Origin: Zygnema cylindricum
Lineage: Eukaryota > Streptophyta > Zygnematophyceae > Zygnematales > Zygnemataceae
NCBI GenBank assembly: GCA_037447655.1
Contig: JBBHKE010000264.1
Location: 1-60,446 of the forward strand
Direction of reading: 5' to 3'
DNA: 60,446 nucleotides
The position numbers and the translations under genes are program-made. Numbering within the stretch: the stretch's first letter is position 1; each line of letters starts with the position of its first letter. Under the pieces are notes generated by a model that was not told the origin of the DNA, did no database searches, and saw only the letters and a list, made by a program, of their open reading frames with translations. Of the stretch, positions 41,737 to 51,620 are shown piece after piece.

Positions 41737-41748
41737 TGGTATCAGAGC
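41737..41748 (+). other. F4 primer-binding site, copy 1
   Basis: TGGTATCAGAGC two bases after the LTR: the usual complement of the 3' end of initiator tRNA-Met, as in many plant copia elements. Confidence 0.95.
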
Positions 41749-41787
41749 TTGGTTGTCGAGTAACTCATTGTGGTTAGTATCGCAACA

Positions 41788-43180
41788 ATGGGTAGGAAAA
41801 AGAAAAATTCACCTGCACCTATGTATACTCCCACTCCGGTGCAATCTGCACCACCTCCTGTACGGAGTTGGAAAGGGTTTAGAGCAGAACAATTTGATGA
41901 AGAAAAGGAGGAGGAAAAGAACTTGAAAGTCTCATTGTCTGAGGATCAACTCAAGACTTTATTTGATGGTCTTGTCAGCACCTTCGATCAGCGCCTCTCG
42001 GCCGTTCAGAGGAACAATGTACAAGTAAAACCTGATCCAGATCCGAATGAGAGTGATGAGAGTGATTCGGATTCGGAAGAAGAGGATGACAAAAAGAAAA
42101 AGGAAAAAGAAAAATTACGTAAAGGGAAGGCAAAACTTGAGAAGGACGTGGATGTTAGCAATGAGGAGGAGAATTTTCGCATGTCCGATAAAACGGTATT
42201 ATTCAATGGATCGAATTACGCGGTGTGGAAAAAGTACATTAAAAGAGAGCTTATGCTAAAAAAATTGTGGAAAATTGTGAACGGAGATGAGAAGGAACTG
42301 AAGGATCTTCAAGGGAAACAATTGTGGAAAAGGAAAGACATCTCCGCCACTAACGGTCTAATGCAAAGTTGCCATCCGTCGGTTTTAGATCACTTCCTAG
42401 CGTACGGAACCGCTCATGAATGTTGGGTAGGAATTGAAAATCAATTTGAGAGGGGTGGAAGATAAAGGGCAATTTGTATTTGAGGAATTTATACAATTCA
42501 AATTTAGAGAGAAAGAGTCAATAGATGATGCCGTCAAACGGTTTAATATTATGGTGGAACAACTAACGAGTCTTGGTCGAATGCTAGCTGATGATCACAA
42601 ATTACAGATATTTTTGAAAGGGCTTCCCGATTACCTCCGCACACCAAAAGAGATCATTCAGTCAAAGAGGAGGGCAACATACGAATTTGCGGTCAGCTAT
42701 CTAAAGAGAGTGGATAAGACATGGGAAGGAAAAAGTAGAGGAGACAATTTGTTAGGTGGAAGTAGTGGATCCTCCCCCCTTAATGTTCTCAAAGAAGAAA
42801 ATCCAATTTTAAATTCGTTCAATGGAAGAGGAGGTGGTAGACCCCCAAGAGGTAGAGGCGGTGGTGTAAGGGGGGGCAGAGGAGGTGCTCAAAATTTCGG
42901 AGAAATGGAAGGTCAATTTGATTCAAACGTCACATGCTTTAAATGTCAAAAATTCGACCATTTTGTAGCCGATTGTCCGGATCTTCAAAAGCAATGTTAC
43001 ACGTGTCAGCGTTGGGGACACGTTAGCGCGCAATGTTTTGATCGTGAAGGAGGAATGTCAGACCAAGGGGGAAGAGGCGGCCGAGGTCGCGGATTTGGCC
43101 GCGGAATAGGACGAGGAAGAGGATCTGTACATTTTGGAGGGTTGGAAATTGATTCCAACCGCAATGTTCAAATGTTCTAA
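41788..43180 (+). CDS. F4 Gag, copy 1 (two overlapping frames)
   Basis: The first frame, 41788-42465, starts MGRKKKNSPAP. It has an acidic/Lys-rich region (SDSEEEDDKKKKEKEK), then the copia Gag capsid-type block FNGSNYAVWKKYIKRELMLKKLWKIV and ends after NQFERGGR. The +1 frame (open from about 42434 to 43180) continues VEDKGQFVFEEFIQFKF, FLKGLPDYLRTPKEIIQSKRR, a Gly/Arg-rich stretch, and two intact CX2CX4HX4C knuckles (42935-42976 and 42995-43036), ending NVQMF. The shift lies in or near GAG-AGG-GGT at 42448-42456. Confidence 0.85.
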
Positions 43181-43510
43181 GTTTGTCGTGAGAAAACGGC
43201 AAAAAAGACTTGCCGGTTAGTTCGGGTATGGTGAGAAATTGACGGCGACGGAGAGAGAATGTGCACATGGCAGATGTGTATGTGAGGAAAGGAGAAAATC
43301 GTAAGGAAAGACGTCTGTGAGTGAGGTGAGGTGAGAGGTAGACGAAGGAGACAATTGAAGAGAAAAATTGATGTACGGTTACGTGTGTACGGTTTTGTTT
43401 GGAGCGTCAGTAAATTGATATTTTGGTTTGAGTGTACGGCGACAAGTTGGAGAGGAGGCGAACAGCATCGGCGTTGCGCTTTTTGCCGCTTCGCCCAATA
43501 AGAGGGGGAA
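43181..43510 (+). other. F4 internal 3' untranslated region and polypurine tract, copy 1
   Basis: Non-coding segment after gag, rich in GAG/GTGAG. It ends with AATAAGAGGGGGAA (43497-43510), the polypurine tract, directly before LTR 2. Confidence 0.85.
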
Positions 43511-44248
43511 TGTTAGGTTTATTGGGTGAATCGGCGTATCGGCCGAATTCACTTAGTTTGGATTTGGTTTCAGTTGGAGTCAAGTTAAGTTTGGTCAGTT
43601 CGCGTCGGCAGTTAAAGTCGTCGGTACGGTTTGTTTCTCTTAGTACCGTACGACGTCGGTTCACCTTGTACGTAGTACCGTAGTTTCATTTGGTACTGTA
43701 CGGCCGTCGGTTCATTTAGTGCGCAGGACCCTTGTATTATAAGTTTGGTCCAGCGCACGTTTGAAGTTCCACGTCACTTCTATTTCGGTGGTGAAGGTTC
43801 TAGTGAGTGTGAGTGAGTGTGAGTGAGTTTCCGTGAAATTAGTAAGTCAGTGACGTGAGGAGAATGTCGAGTGAAGTCGTGAAGAGTAAGTCTTCTTTGT
43901 ATTCCTATTTAAGTAGGAGTCTTACTGTGAGTTATTTATCCGAAGTGAGTAAGTGTTAGTGAGAAGTCAAGTGAGAGTGAGTAAGGAAGAGTGTTTTGTA
44001 AAAGAAAAGGTTATTAATCCGAAGTGAGTGAGTGTTAGTGAGAAGTCAAGTGAGAGTGAGTAAGGAAGAGTGTTTTGTAAAAGAAAAGGCTACGGCTTAA
44101 TAAAGATATATTTGGCCGGAATTTTGTCTGTGGTGAATTCTCTTTGAGTGTGATATATAAAGACTTCCGCTGTGTGATATATAAAGACTTCCGCTGTGCA
44201 TATTATTTCTGTCCGGTTAGTTTGAGTGTTACGATCTTAGATTTAACA
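43511..44248 (+). repeat. F4 LTR 2 (shared by both units)
   Basis: Same features as LTR 1; it serves as 3' LTR of unit 1 and 5' LTR of unit 2. Confidence 0.95.
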
Positions 44249-44250
44249 AT

Positions 44251-44262
44251 TGGTATCAGAGC
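44251..44262 (+). other. F4 primer-binding site, copy 2
   Basis: TGGTATCAGAGC, same spacing from the LTR as copy 1. Confidence 0.95.
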
Positions 44263-44301
44263 TTGGTTGTCGAGTAACTCATTGTGGTTAGTATCGCAAC
44301 A

Positions 44302-45694
44302 ATGGGTAGGAAAAAGAAAAATTCACCTGCACCTATGTATACTCCCACTCCGGTGCAATCTGCACCACCTCCTGTACGGAGTTGGAAAGGGTTTAGAGCA
44401 GAACAATTTGATGAAGAAAAGGAGGAGGAAAAGAACTTGAAAGTCTCATTGTCTGAGGATCAACTCAAGACTTTATTTGATGGTCTTGTCAGCACCTTCG
44501 ATCAGCGCCTCTCGGCCGTTCAGAGGAACAATGTACAAGTAAAACCTGATCCAGATCCGAATGAGAGTGATGAGAGTGATTCGGATTTGGAAGAAGAGGA
44601 TGACAAAAAGAAAAAGGAAAAAGAAAAATTACGTAAAGGGAAGGCAAAACTTGAGAAGGACGTGGATGTTAGCAATGAGGAGGAGAATTTTCGCATGTCC
44701 GATAAAACGGTATTATTCAATGGATCGAATTACGCGGTGTGGAAAAAGTACATTAAAAGAGAGCTTATGCTAAAAAAATTGTGGAAAATTGTGAACGGAG
44801 ATGAGAAGGAACTGAAGGATCTTCAAGGGAAACAATTGTGGAAAAGGAAAGACATCTCCGCCACTAACGGTCTAATGCAAAGTTGCCATCCGTCGGTTTT
44901 AGATCACTTCCTAGCGTACGGAACCGCTCATGAATGTTGGGTAGGAATTGAAAATCAATTTGAGAGGGGTGGAAGATAAAGGGCAATTTGTATTTGAGGA
45001 ATTTATACAATTCAAATTTAGAGAGAAAGAGTCAATAGATGATGCCGTCAAACGGTTTAATATTATGGTGGAACAACTAACGAGTCTTGGTCGAATGCTA
45101 GCTGATGATCACAAATTACAGATATTTTTGAAAGGGCTTCCCGATTACCTCCGCACACCAAAAGAGATCATTCAGTCAAAGAGGAGGGCAACATACGAAT
45201 TTGCGGTCAGCTATCTAAAGAGAGTGGATAAGACATGGGAAGGAAAAAGTAGAGGAGACAATTTGTTAGGTGGAAGTAGTGGATCCTCCCCCCTTAATGT
45301 TCTCAAAGAAGAAAATCCAATTTTAAATTCGTTCAATGGAAGAGGAGGTGGTAGACCCCCAAGAGGTAGAGGCGGTGGTGTAAGGGGGGGCAGAGGAGGT
45401 GCTCAAAATTTCGGAGAAATGGAAGGTCAATTTGATTCAAACGTCACATGCTTTAAATGTCAAAAATTCGACCATTTTGTAGCCGATTGTCCGGATCTTC
45501 AAAAGCAATGTTACACGTGTCAGCGTTGGGGACACGTTAGCGCGCAATGTTTTGATCGTGAAGGAGGAATGTCAGACCAAGGGGGAAGAGGCGGCCGAGG
45601 TCGCGGATTTGGCCGCGGAATAGGACGAGGAAGAGGATCTGTACATTTTGGAGGGTTGGAAATTGATTCCAACCGCAATGTTCAAATGTTCTAA
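44302..45694 (+). CDS. F4 Gag, copy 2 (two overlapping frames)
   Basis: Matches copy 1 with one difference seen by eye: TCG to TTG (Ser to Leu) in the acidic stretch near 44588. The frame change near 44962-44970 is shared, so it predates the duplication. Both zinc knuckles are intact. Confidence 0.85.
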
Positions 45695-46024
45695 GTTTGT
45701 CGTGAGAAAACGGCAAAAAAGACTTGCCGGTTAGTTCGGGTATGGTGAGAAATTGACGGCGACGGAGAGAGAATGTGCACATGGCAGATGTGTATGTGAG
45801 GAAAGGAGAAAATCGTAAGGAAAGACGTCTGTGAGTGAGGTGAGGTGAGAGGTAGACGAAGGAGACAATTGAAGAGAAAAATTGATGTACGGTTACGTGT
45901 GTACGGTTTTGTTTGGAGCGTCAGTAAATTGATATTTTGGTTTGAGTGTACGGCGACAAGTTGGAGAGGAGGCGAACAGCATCGGCGTTGCGCTTTTTGC
46001 CGCTTCGCCCAATAAGAGGGGGAA
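45695..46024 (+). other. F4 internal 3' untranslated region and polypurine tract, copy 2
   Basis: Same as copy 1; AATAAGAGGGGGAA at 46011-46024 abuts LTR 3. Confidence 0.85.
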
Positions 46025-46762
46025 TGTTAGGTTTATTGGGTGAATCGGCGTATCGGCCGAATTCACTTAGTTTGGATTTGGTTTCAGTTGGAGTCAAGTT
46101 AAGTTTGGTCAGTTCGCGTCGGCAGTTAAAGTCGTCGGTACGGTTTGTTTCTCTTAGTACCGTACGACGTCGGTTCACCTTGTACGTAGTACCGTAGTTT
46201 CATTTGGTACTGTACGGCCGTCGGTTCATTTAGTGCGCAGGACCCTTGTATTATAAGTTTGGTCCAGCGCACGTTTGAAGTTCCACGTCACTTCTATTTC
46301 GGTGGTGAAGGTTCTAGTGAGTGTGAGTGAGTGTGAGTGAGTTTCCGTGAAATTAGTAAGTCAGTGACGTGAGGAGAATGTCGAGTGAAGTCGTGAAGAG
46401 TAAGTCTTCTTTGTATTCCTATTTAAGTAGGAGTCTTACTGTGAGTTATTTATCCGAAGTGAGTAGGTGTTAGTGAGAAGTCAAGTGAGAGTGAGTAAGG
46501 AAGAGTGCTTTGTAAAAGAAAAGGTTATTAATCCGAAGTGAGTAAGTGTTAGTGAGAAGTCAAGTGAGAGTGAGTAAGGAAGAGTGTTTTGTAAAAGAAA
46601 AGGCTACGGCTTAATAAAGATATATTTGGCCGGAATTTTGTCTGTGATGAACTCTCTTTGAGTGTGATATATAAAGACTTCCGCTGTGTGATATATAAAG
46701 ACTTCCGCTGTGCATATTATTTCTGTCCGGTTAGTTTGAGTGCTACGATCTTGGATTTAACA
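46025..46762 (+). repeat. F4 LTR 3
   Basis: 738 bp. Differs from LTR 2 at about seven sites, most in its last third (for example GTGATGAACTC for GTGGTGAATTC and TGCTACGATCTTGG for TGTTACGATCTTAG). Confidence 0.95.
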
Positions 46763-47145
46763 GTATGCAGCAAAAGGTCATTGCTCAGTCCATCATGGAG
46801 GCTGATATATGGCATCTTGCTCTGGTGTGAAGGAATTGATGTGGGTCAAAACCTTGCTTGGTGAATTGGGACATCTTAAGATTGGAATTCAGAAAACTTT
46901 CTGTGATAATCAAGCAGCAATTGCAATTGCTGCTAATCTTAAAAATTACTTTAAAGCAAAACACATGGATATCAGACTTAGCTTTGTTAGAGAAAAGGTG
47001 GAGAACAAAATAATAAGTCTAGAATATAGACTAGATAGTGAAATGGTGGAATACATGATGATAAAGCCAGTGCCTTCTCCTAAAATAATATTTTGCAGAG
47101 AGAATTGTGGACTTAAACTAAAAGGTGACTTCAATATAAAGGTAG
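46763..47145 (+). pseudogene. E6 RNase H, 3' segment after F4 insertion
   Basis: Begins with the TSD GTATG and continues MQQKVIAQSIMEAD, then (after a frame change) ASCSGVKELMWVKTLLGELGHLKIG, CDNQAAIAIAANLKNYFKAKHMDIRLSFVREKVENKI. The E6 polypurine tract is degraded (ATATAAAGGTAG). Confidence 0.85.
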
Positions 47146-48051
47146 TGTTGAAATTAAAAGAATTTCTTATATATTTTCTAGGTTTTTTAAGTAATTTAAA
47201 ATGAGGAAATAAAAGTAGAGGCAGCCTGCTTCTAGCTTCTCTCTCTAGCCCCATACTTGTCGTAGTCACTAGAGGGTGAAGAAGAAGCTAGAGCCATGGC
47301 TGCCTATTCTCCTCCTAGAGTCAGAAGGCAGTCCTTTGTTAAACTTACCAAAAAGATTAACGAACCTTGGATTTGATCCTGGTACGTAACGTCCATTTGA
47401 ATAGACCAGCGTCGTTACCATGTAGCCTAGAACCTGTGTCGAGGTATATAGGGTATGATAAGCTAGTTAAAGATGTACAAATAGGAAAGTTCATTTAACT
47501 GACGAACAGACTACAATCACATAGATATTATTAGATATAATCACATCTAAATATACTTTTTGTATTTTAACGGCTATAAATTAAAGCCGATATCAATCGG
47601 ACGGTAGAGGAAGAAGTCGGCATCGTGGAATAAACGATTTGGCAGTTTGCAGTCCCAGCCACGCCGGATGACACATGGCAACATTACATTGGATAGCGGC
47701 ATCTCCGAGACATACCATGGCGAACCCGGAAATGGCGGTCGTCATCTTCTTGGCTATGTCGTACAATGGGCGTACAGAAAGTACTCCGCGCCAAGTACCT
47801 TTTTGTACTGTACACTGAATTAATTGGCTCCGTACTGCAGTAGTAGGACTTTGACCATTGATAATTTACTGCTCAAGGAGCAATCAACGATTCTTTTGTA
47901 AACTCAAGGAGCAGCTCGAAGGGGTACAGTTTGGTCTGTCTGTATTTTGTCAAGGTCAGCAATATTTAGACAAAGCTGAAGAACTGAGGTTATCCTAGAG
48001 GCTTTTAGCAAGCTGCCTACTCTGAGTACCAATGGAGGTTTTAGAGTTGCA
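47146..48051 (+). repeat. E6 3' LTR (F1)
   Basis: TGTTGAAATTAAAAG ... TAGAGTTGCA, 906 bp. It is shorter than its partner mainly through a loss around the TATA region (near 47843), so this copy has no promoter core. Confidence 0.85.
47350..47430 (-). ncRNA. antisense tRNA-like Pol III unit (E6 3' LTR)
   Basis: B box GGATCAAATCC (47369-47379), T5 (47350-47354), same A-box region as the 5' LTR. Confidence 0.5.
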
Positions 48052-48229
48052 CATTATGCACATTACAACACATCATCACCACGCATCATCATCATGCATC
48101 ATCAGGCATCGTAACCATATACATCATGTCGTATCATCATCATCGATTATCATCATGCCGCATCATCATCATGCATTATCATCACGAATCATCATCATGC
48201 ATCATCATCACCCATCATCATCATGCATT
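48052..48229. repeat. CAT satellite segment
   Basis: CATCATCATGCATTATCATCACGAAT-type units, continuing the array at 21036-21703 after the E6 insertion. Ends with GCATT, the left TSD of the solo LTR. Confidence 0.8.
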
Positions 48230-48421
48230 TGTAGAAATTAAAGGTTTTTTAGTATTTTCTAGGTTTTATAAAAATGCATAAAAAAAGCAGAGGCAGTCTG
48301 CCTCTAACAACTCTCTCCATCTCCCACACTTGTTGCAGTCACTGAAAGTTGGAGAGGGAGATAGAGCCATGGCCACCTATGTTTTCCAGACGCGGAAAGA
48401 CATTAAATTGGTAGATTTACC

Positions 48422-48508
48422 AAAATAGAACTTGACGGATTCCGGATTTGAACCGGGTACCTACCGTCCGTCAAATTGCCAATAGCCGGTAGCCTTAGCC
48501 AACTTGTA
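48422..48508 (-). ncRNA. antisense tRNA-like Pol III unit (solo LTR)
   Basis: Minus strand TGGCTAAGGCTACCGG, B box GGTTCAAATCC (48444-48454) in a T arm with 4 of 5 pairs, TTTT (48422-48425). Confidence 0.55.
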
Positions 48509-48887
48509 TATACTAAGGTTGTATGATATAAGGTTTGATAGTAATATTAATGTATACGTGTATGCTATTTTCATTTAACAAGATTTTTGGACATAGATAA
48601 AGTTATGTTGTACGGCGTACGAAACTTCTGAAACGGATACCGCGCACTTTGTTTCGTAGGCAAAACAAATACCGCGCAAGTATTTATGACGGCTAAGAAT
48701 TAATTCCGGTTTAATCGGACAGCCGTGATGCATGTTGAGATCGCGAAATAGGTTTTCAACCGTTTCAGGTTGATATCACGTCAATTGACACGTGGCACAT
48801 TCACATTGGATTACGACATCTCCATGAATTACAGGATCGAATCCAAAAAGGACATGTGTCGACTTCTTGGCCCTGGCGTACAATGCC

Positions 48888-48925
48888 CGTACAGAAAGTA
48901 CACCGGTACCATACCTTTCTGTACG
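48888..48925 (+). promoter_or_regulatory. U3 inverted repeat of F1 LTR
   Basis: CGTACAGAAAG (48888-48898) and CTTTCTGTACG (48915-48925) form a perfect 11-bp inverted repeat about 105 bp upstream of the TATA box. E9 has the matching pair GTACATAAAG/CTTTATGTAC (53902-53938). Confidence 0.6.
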
Positions 48926-49030
48926 ACACACTATTATGATTGGTGTCGTACTTCCGTAGATAGAGATTTAGAGAGAGATAGGACTTAGAAATTTTTGATA
49001 GAATAGACCCTCTCTCCCAAAGAGATTCTT

Positions 49031-49038
49031 TATAAAAA
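49031..49038 (+). promoter_or_regulatory. TATA box, solo F1 LTR
   Basis: TATAAAAA followed by GGTCAACTTTGACC, a palindrome with two TTGAC cores. An upstream ATTGG motif is at about 48937. Confidence 0.65.
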
Positions 49039-49262
49039 GGTCAACTTTGACCCTACATAACTTACAACTCAAAGGAGCAAATTCAAATATTCTTTTTGCT
49101 ATAGACTCACGGGAGTCTTGCCTTTACATGAGGGAAGGTTGTCAGAGTTTTTGTCTGCCAGGGTGGCAGTTATTCTTGCTGAAACACAAAGGGGTCAAGG
49201 TTCTCCTAGAGGATTCGTGTGAGCTGCCTATTTTGAAGACCTTTAGAGGTCTCACAGTTGCA

Positions 49263-49310
49263 GCATCATCATCACACATTATCATCACGCATCACATCTC
49301 GTATCACATA
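49263..49310. repeat. CAT satellite, right end
   Basis: GCATCATCATCACACATTATCATCACGCATCAC: last piece of the CAT array. Confidence 0.75.
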
Positions 49311-49644
49311 AGCCCTTTCTTAATTTTAAGCATCCCTTTCTTAAGCACCCTTGTGTTAATTCTAAGTCTAAACCCTTTTTTAACTTCAAGCTGCTCTTTC
49401 TTAACTTTAAGTTGTCAATTCTTAACTTTGAGCTGCCATTTCTTAACTTTAAGTAGTCATTTATTAACTTTAAGCTACCCTTTCTTAACTTTAAGCAGCT
49501 CTTTCCTTAATTTTAGCAGCCCTTTCTTAACTTCAAGCAGCCCTTTCTTATCTTTAAGTAAAAACCGTTTTTTAATTTTAAGCAGGCATTGTTTCTTAAC
49601 CTTAAGCAGTCGTTGTTTCTTAACTTTAAGGAAGCACATTTTTT
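49311..49644. repeat. CTTTCTTAACTTTAAGC tandem array
   Basis: About 14 units of roughly 21 bp (CCCTTTCTTAACTTTAAGCAG form) with variable spacers. TTAACTTTAAG is the constant part. Directly abuts both the CAT array and the E8 LTR. Confidence 0.75.
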
Positions 49645-50640
49645 TGTTGAAGTTATTAGATTTATAAGGTATTTTCTGGGTCTGAATTTAATAGTAAAAA
49701 CAGGAAAATTAAATGCGTAGGCAGCCTACCTCCACCGCATCACTCTACCCTCCATACTTGTTGTAGTCACTGACGGATAGAAAGGTTGGTGGAGCCATGG
49801 CTGCCTTAGCTCCATAGGTAGGACTTAAGAGTGACCTAAGTCACTCTCAACAAAAGGTTAAGTTCGGCAAGACTCGAACCTTCGACCAACAGAGCGTGGC
49901 GTAGCCGTCAGCTTTAACCAGTCTATCGTAGACGTTCGTTACATCACATGGGGTACAATATTTATTTAAACACTTAACAAAAAATTAATTTCGATTAACG
50001 TAACTATGAAAAGGAAACATAGAGACGTAGCAGATTCAGTTCGTACATCAAATCCGCCGCACGAAAAAAATGAATCGGACATTTATTTCAACAGCGTTCA
50101 GTAGACGTCGGTCTTCATCTGACGACGCGAATCATCACCGTGGTTCCGGAATGGTCACTTTGTCGGTTTTCGGATGTGGCGTGACGTGGGGTGACCTAGC
50201 GATACGTGGCAGGATTGAATGGAGCAGCGGGGATCCCGGACAACATAAGGACGATTCAAACGGCGACACGCGTCTACTCCATGGCTTTGTCGTACAAAGG
50301 TCGTACATAAAATACATCGGCTACAGTTTTTTTTTGGTACTTTACAATATTTTGATTAGAGCGTACTTTAGTAGATAGGGTTTCTGAGAGAGATGAATGA
50401 CTTAGACTATTCTTAGACAGACACCTCTCACTTGGGAGCTTTGTATAAATTGGCATCTTTGCCGGCTCATAACTAATCGGATGGTTGGCCGTTTTCAGCG
50501 GAGTCCAAGCTGCACAAGGGTGTAGTCAAACTGTCAGTTTGCCATCTTGGGCAGCAGTGATTGTGGCTTGAAGTGGGTTAGTTAAACACTATCTAGAGGC
50601 TTCCTGTATTTTGTTGTCAAATGGAGGACACAGAATTTCA
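49645..50640 (+). repeat. E8 5' LTR (F1)
   Basis: TGTTGAAGTTATTAGATTT ... GAATTTCA, 996 bp, closest to the E2 LTRs (shared GAGTGACCTAAGTCACTC hairpin at about 49829-49846). TATAAAT at 50444-50450. Confidence 0.85.
49852..49928 (-). ncRNA. antisense tRNA-like Pol III unit (E8 LTR)
   Basis: Minus strand GACTGGTTAAAGCTGACGG, B box GGTTCGAGTCT (49870-49880), which matches GGTTCGANTC exactly over its first ten bases, and TTTT (49852-49855). Confidence 0.55.
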
Positions 50641-51620
50641 ACTTATGGGCCCACCCTCTAGGGTGCCCACCTTCAATGGATCTGGGTTCATCTATTGGGA
50701 AGCCATGATGATGGGAGCTTTGTGCGAACAACGATACTAGGGTATCGTCAGTGGACAAGTGAAACGCCCATCTTCAGGAACTCCACTAGGATTTGGAGGA
50801 GTAAGGTTTCCTACAGCATCGACTACTTCCGCGGAGGAGGTAGATGATGGGGACAGCATCGTGACAAAAAAGGGGAAAGGGAAGGAGACACCCCTCACTC
50901 GTATTGCCACGGCATCGGGAGCGGCGGCCGTGAAAACCCTGGAAAAAAATACTCAAATGTTGGAAGACGTAAACACGGCTGCTAAGAACTTCATTCTAAG
51001 GCACCTCACGCAGGCTTTGGCCACCCCACACCTTCATATTTACAAGGCCGAGGAGTTGTGGGTGAGTTTGGTGGAGATCTATAGAGCTGGTACTATTTAT
51101 GAGCTCGAATTGGCTGAGCAAAAGCTAGTGAGTAACACTTACAAAGGAGGAAAGATGCTAGATTATTTTAATGATCTTTCTTGTTTGTATACAGAGATGG
51201 AAAGTGAAGGGTGGACAGGTACAATGAAGATGAAAGTTAACACTCTCATAATGATATTACCAGATGAGTACGAGGATATAGTGTACTGAGTACAGGAAAT
51301 GACTGATAGTTCATAGAAGTGGAATACACTAGTCCGGATGATACATGTGCAGGGAAACACCATGGAGATTAGAAGAGGAGGAAAGAGCATTCAAGCTCTA
51401 GGTGCGAAGGGGACCGATAGGGGAAGGACCCGAAGAAACCGTACAAAAGGGGAAGAGATCAACCGGCAAGTCCAAGGCCCCCAAAGGGCCTTTGTCATTT
51501 TTGCAAGACGCCATGACACTTTATCACGGATTCTATCAAGCTATCGGAGCTGAGGCTCAAAGAGAATCGTGGAGGGGGTTCTTCTGGAGGGAAGAAAAAG
51601 GCACTTGTGGTTACAAAAGT
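50621..51620 (+). pseudogene. E8 gag
   Basis: MEDTEFQLMGPPSRVPTFNGSGFIYWEAMMMGALCEQRY-stop, then 50759-51289 (NTAAKNFILRHLTQALATPHLHIYKAEELWVSLVEIYRAGTI and MKMKVNTLIMILPDEYEDIVY-stop). The knuckle region (about 51489-51531) reads CHFCKTP-stop-HFITDS: Gly replaced by a stop and the last Cys by Ser. Confidence 0.8.
50641..50655 (+). other. E8 primer-binding site, half-tRNA type, mutated
   Basis: ACTTATGGGCCCACC: 13 of 15 match. The gag ATG in U5 (50621) stays in frame across it. Confidence 0.7.

Larger units (their letters stand above)
40989..46762 (+). mobile_element. F4 tandem: LTR-gag-LTR-gag-LTR, Gag-only LTR retrotransposon
   Basis: Three LTRs (746, 738, 738 bp) alternate with two 1776-bp internal regions, giving a 2514-bp unit. 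Only gag is encoded; there is no protease, integrase, RT or RNase H. This matches the class called TR-GAG (terminal-repeat retrotransposon with Gag) in plants. One TSD pair (gtatg) surrounds the whole array, so it counts as a single insertion that later gained a unit, or that integrated as a tandem. Confidence 0.92.
36019..48051 (+). mobile_element. E6, F1 Ty1/copia retrotransposon hosting an F4 insertion
   Basis: 5' LTR 36019-37016, internal gag-pol to 40988, F4 tandem 40989-46762, remaining RNase H 46763-47145, 3' LTR 47146-48051. TSD CATTG/CATTA (4 of 5). Inserted in CAT satellite just beside the F2 composite. Without the F4 insertion and its duplicated 5 bp, the internal region is about 4.35 kb, the same as E2. 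Confidence 0.85.
48230..49262 (+). repeat. solo F1 LTR with TSD
   Basis: TGTAGAAATTAAAGG ... CACAGTTGCA, 1033 bp, flanked by GCATT (48225-48229) and GCATC (49263-49267) and by CAT satellite on both sides. No internal sequence, so it is the product of LTR-LTR recombination. Closest to the E9 LTRs. Confidence 0.85.

Noticed and set aside
43511-46762. Assembly duplication of the F4 unit
   Set aside because: Possible in principle, but LTR1 has a private 8-bp duplication and LTR3 about seven private changes, and the outer TSD is exact. A false join should not give this pattern.
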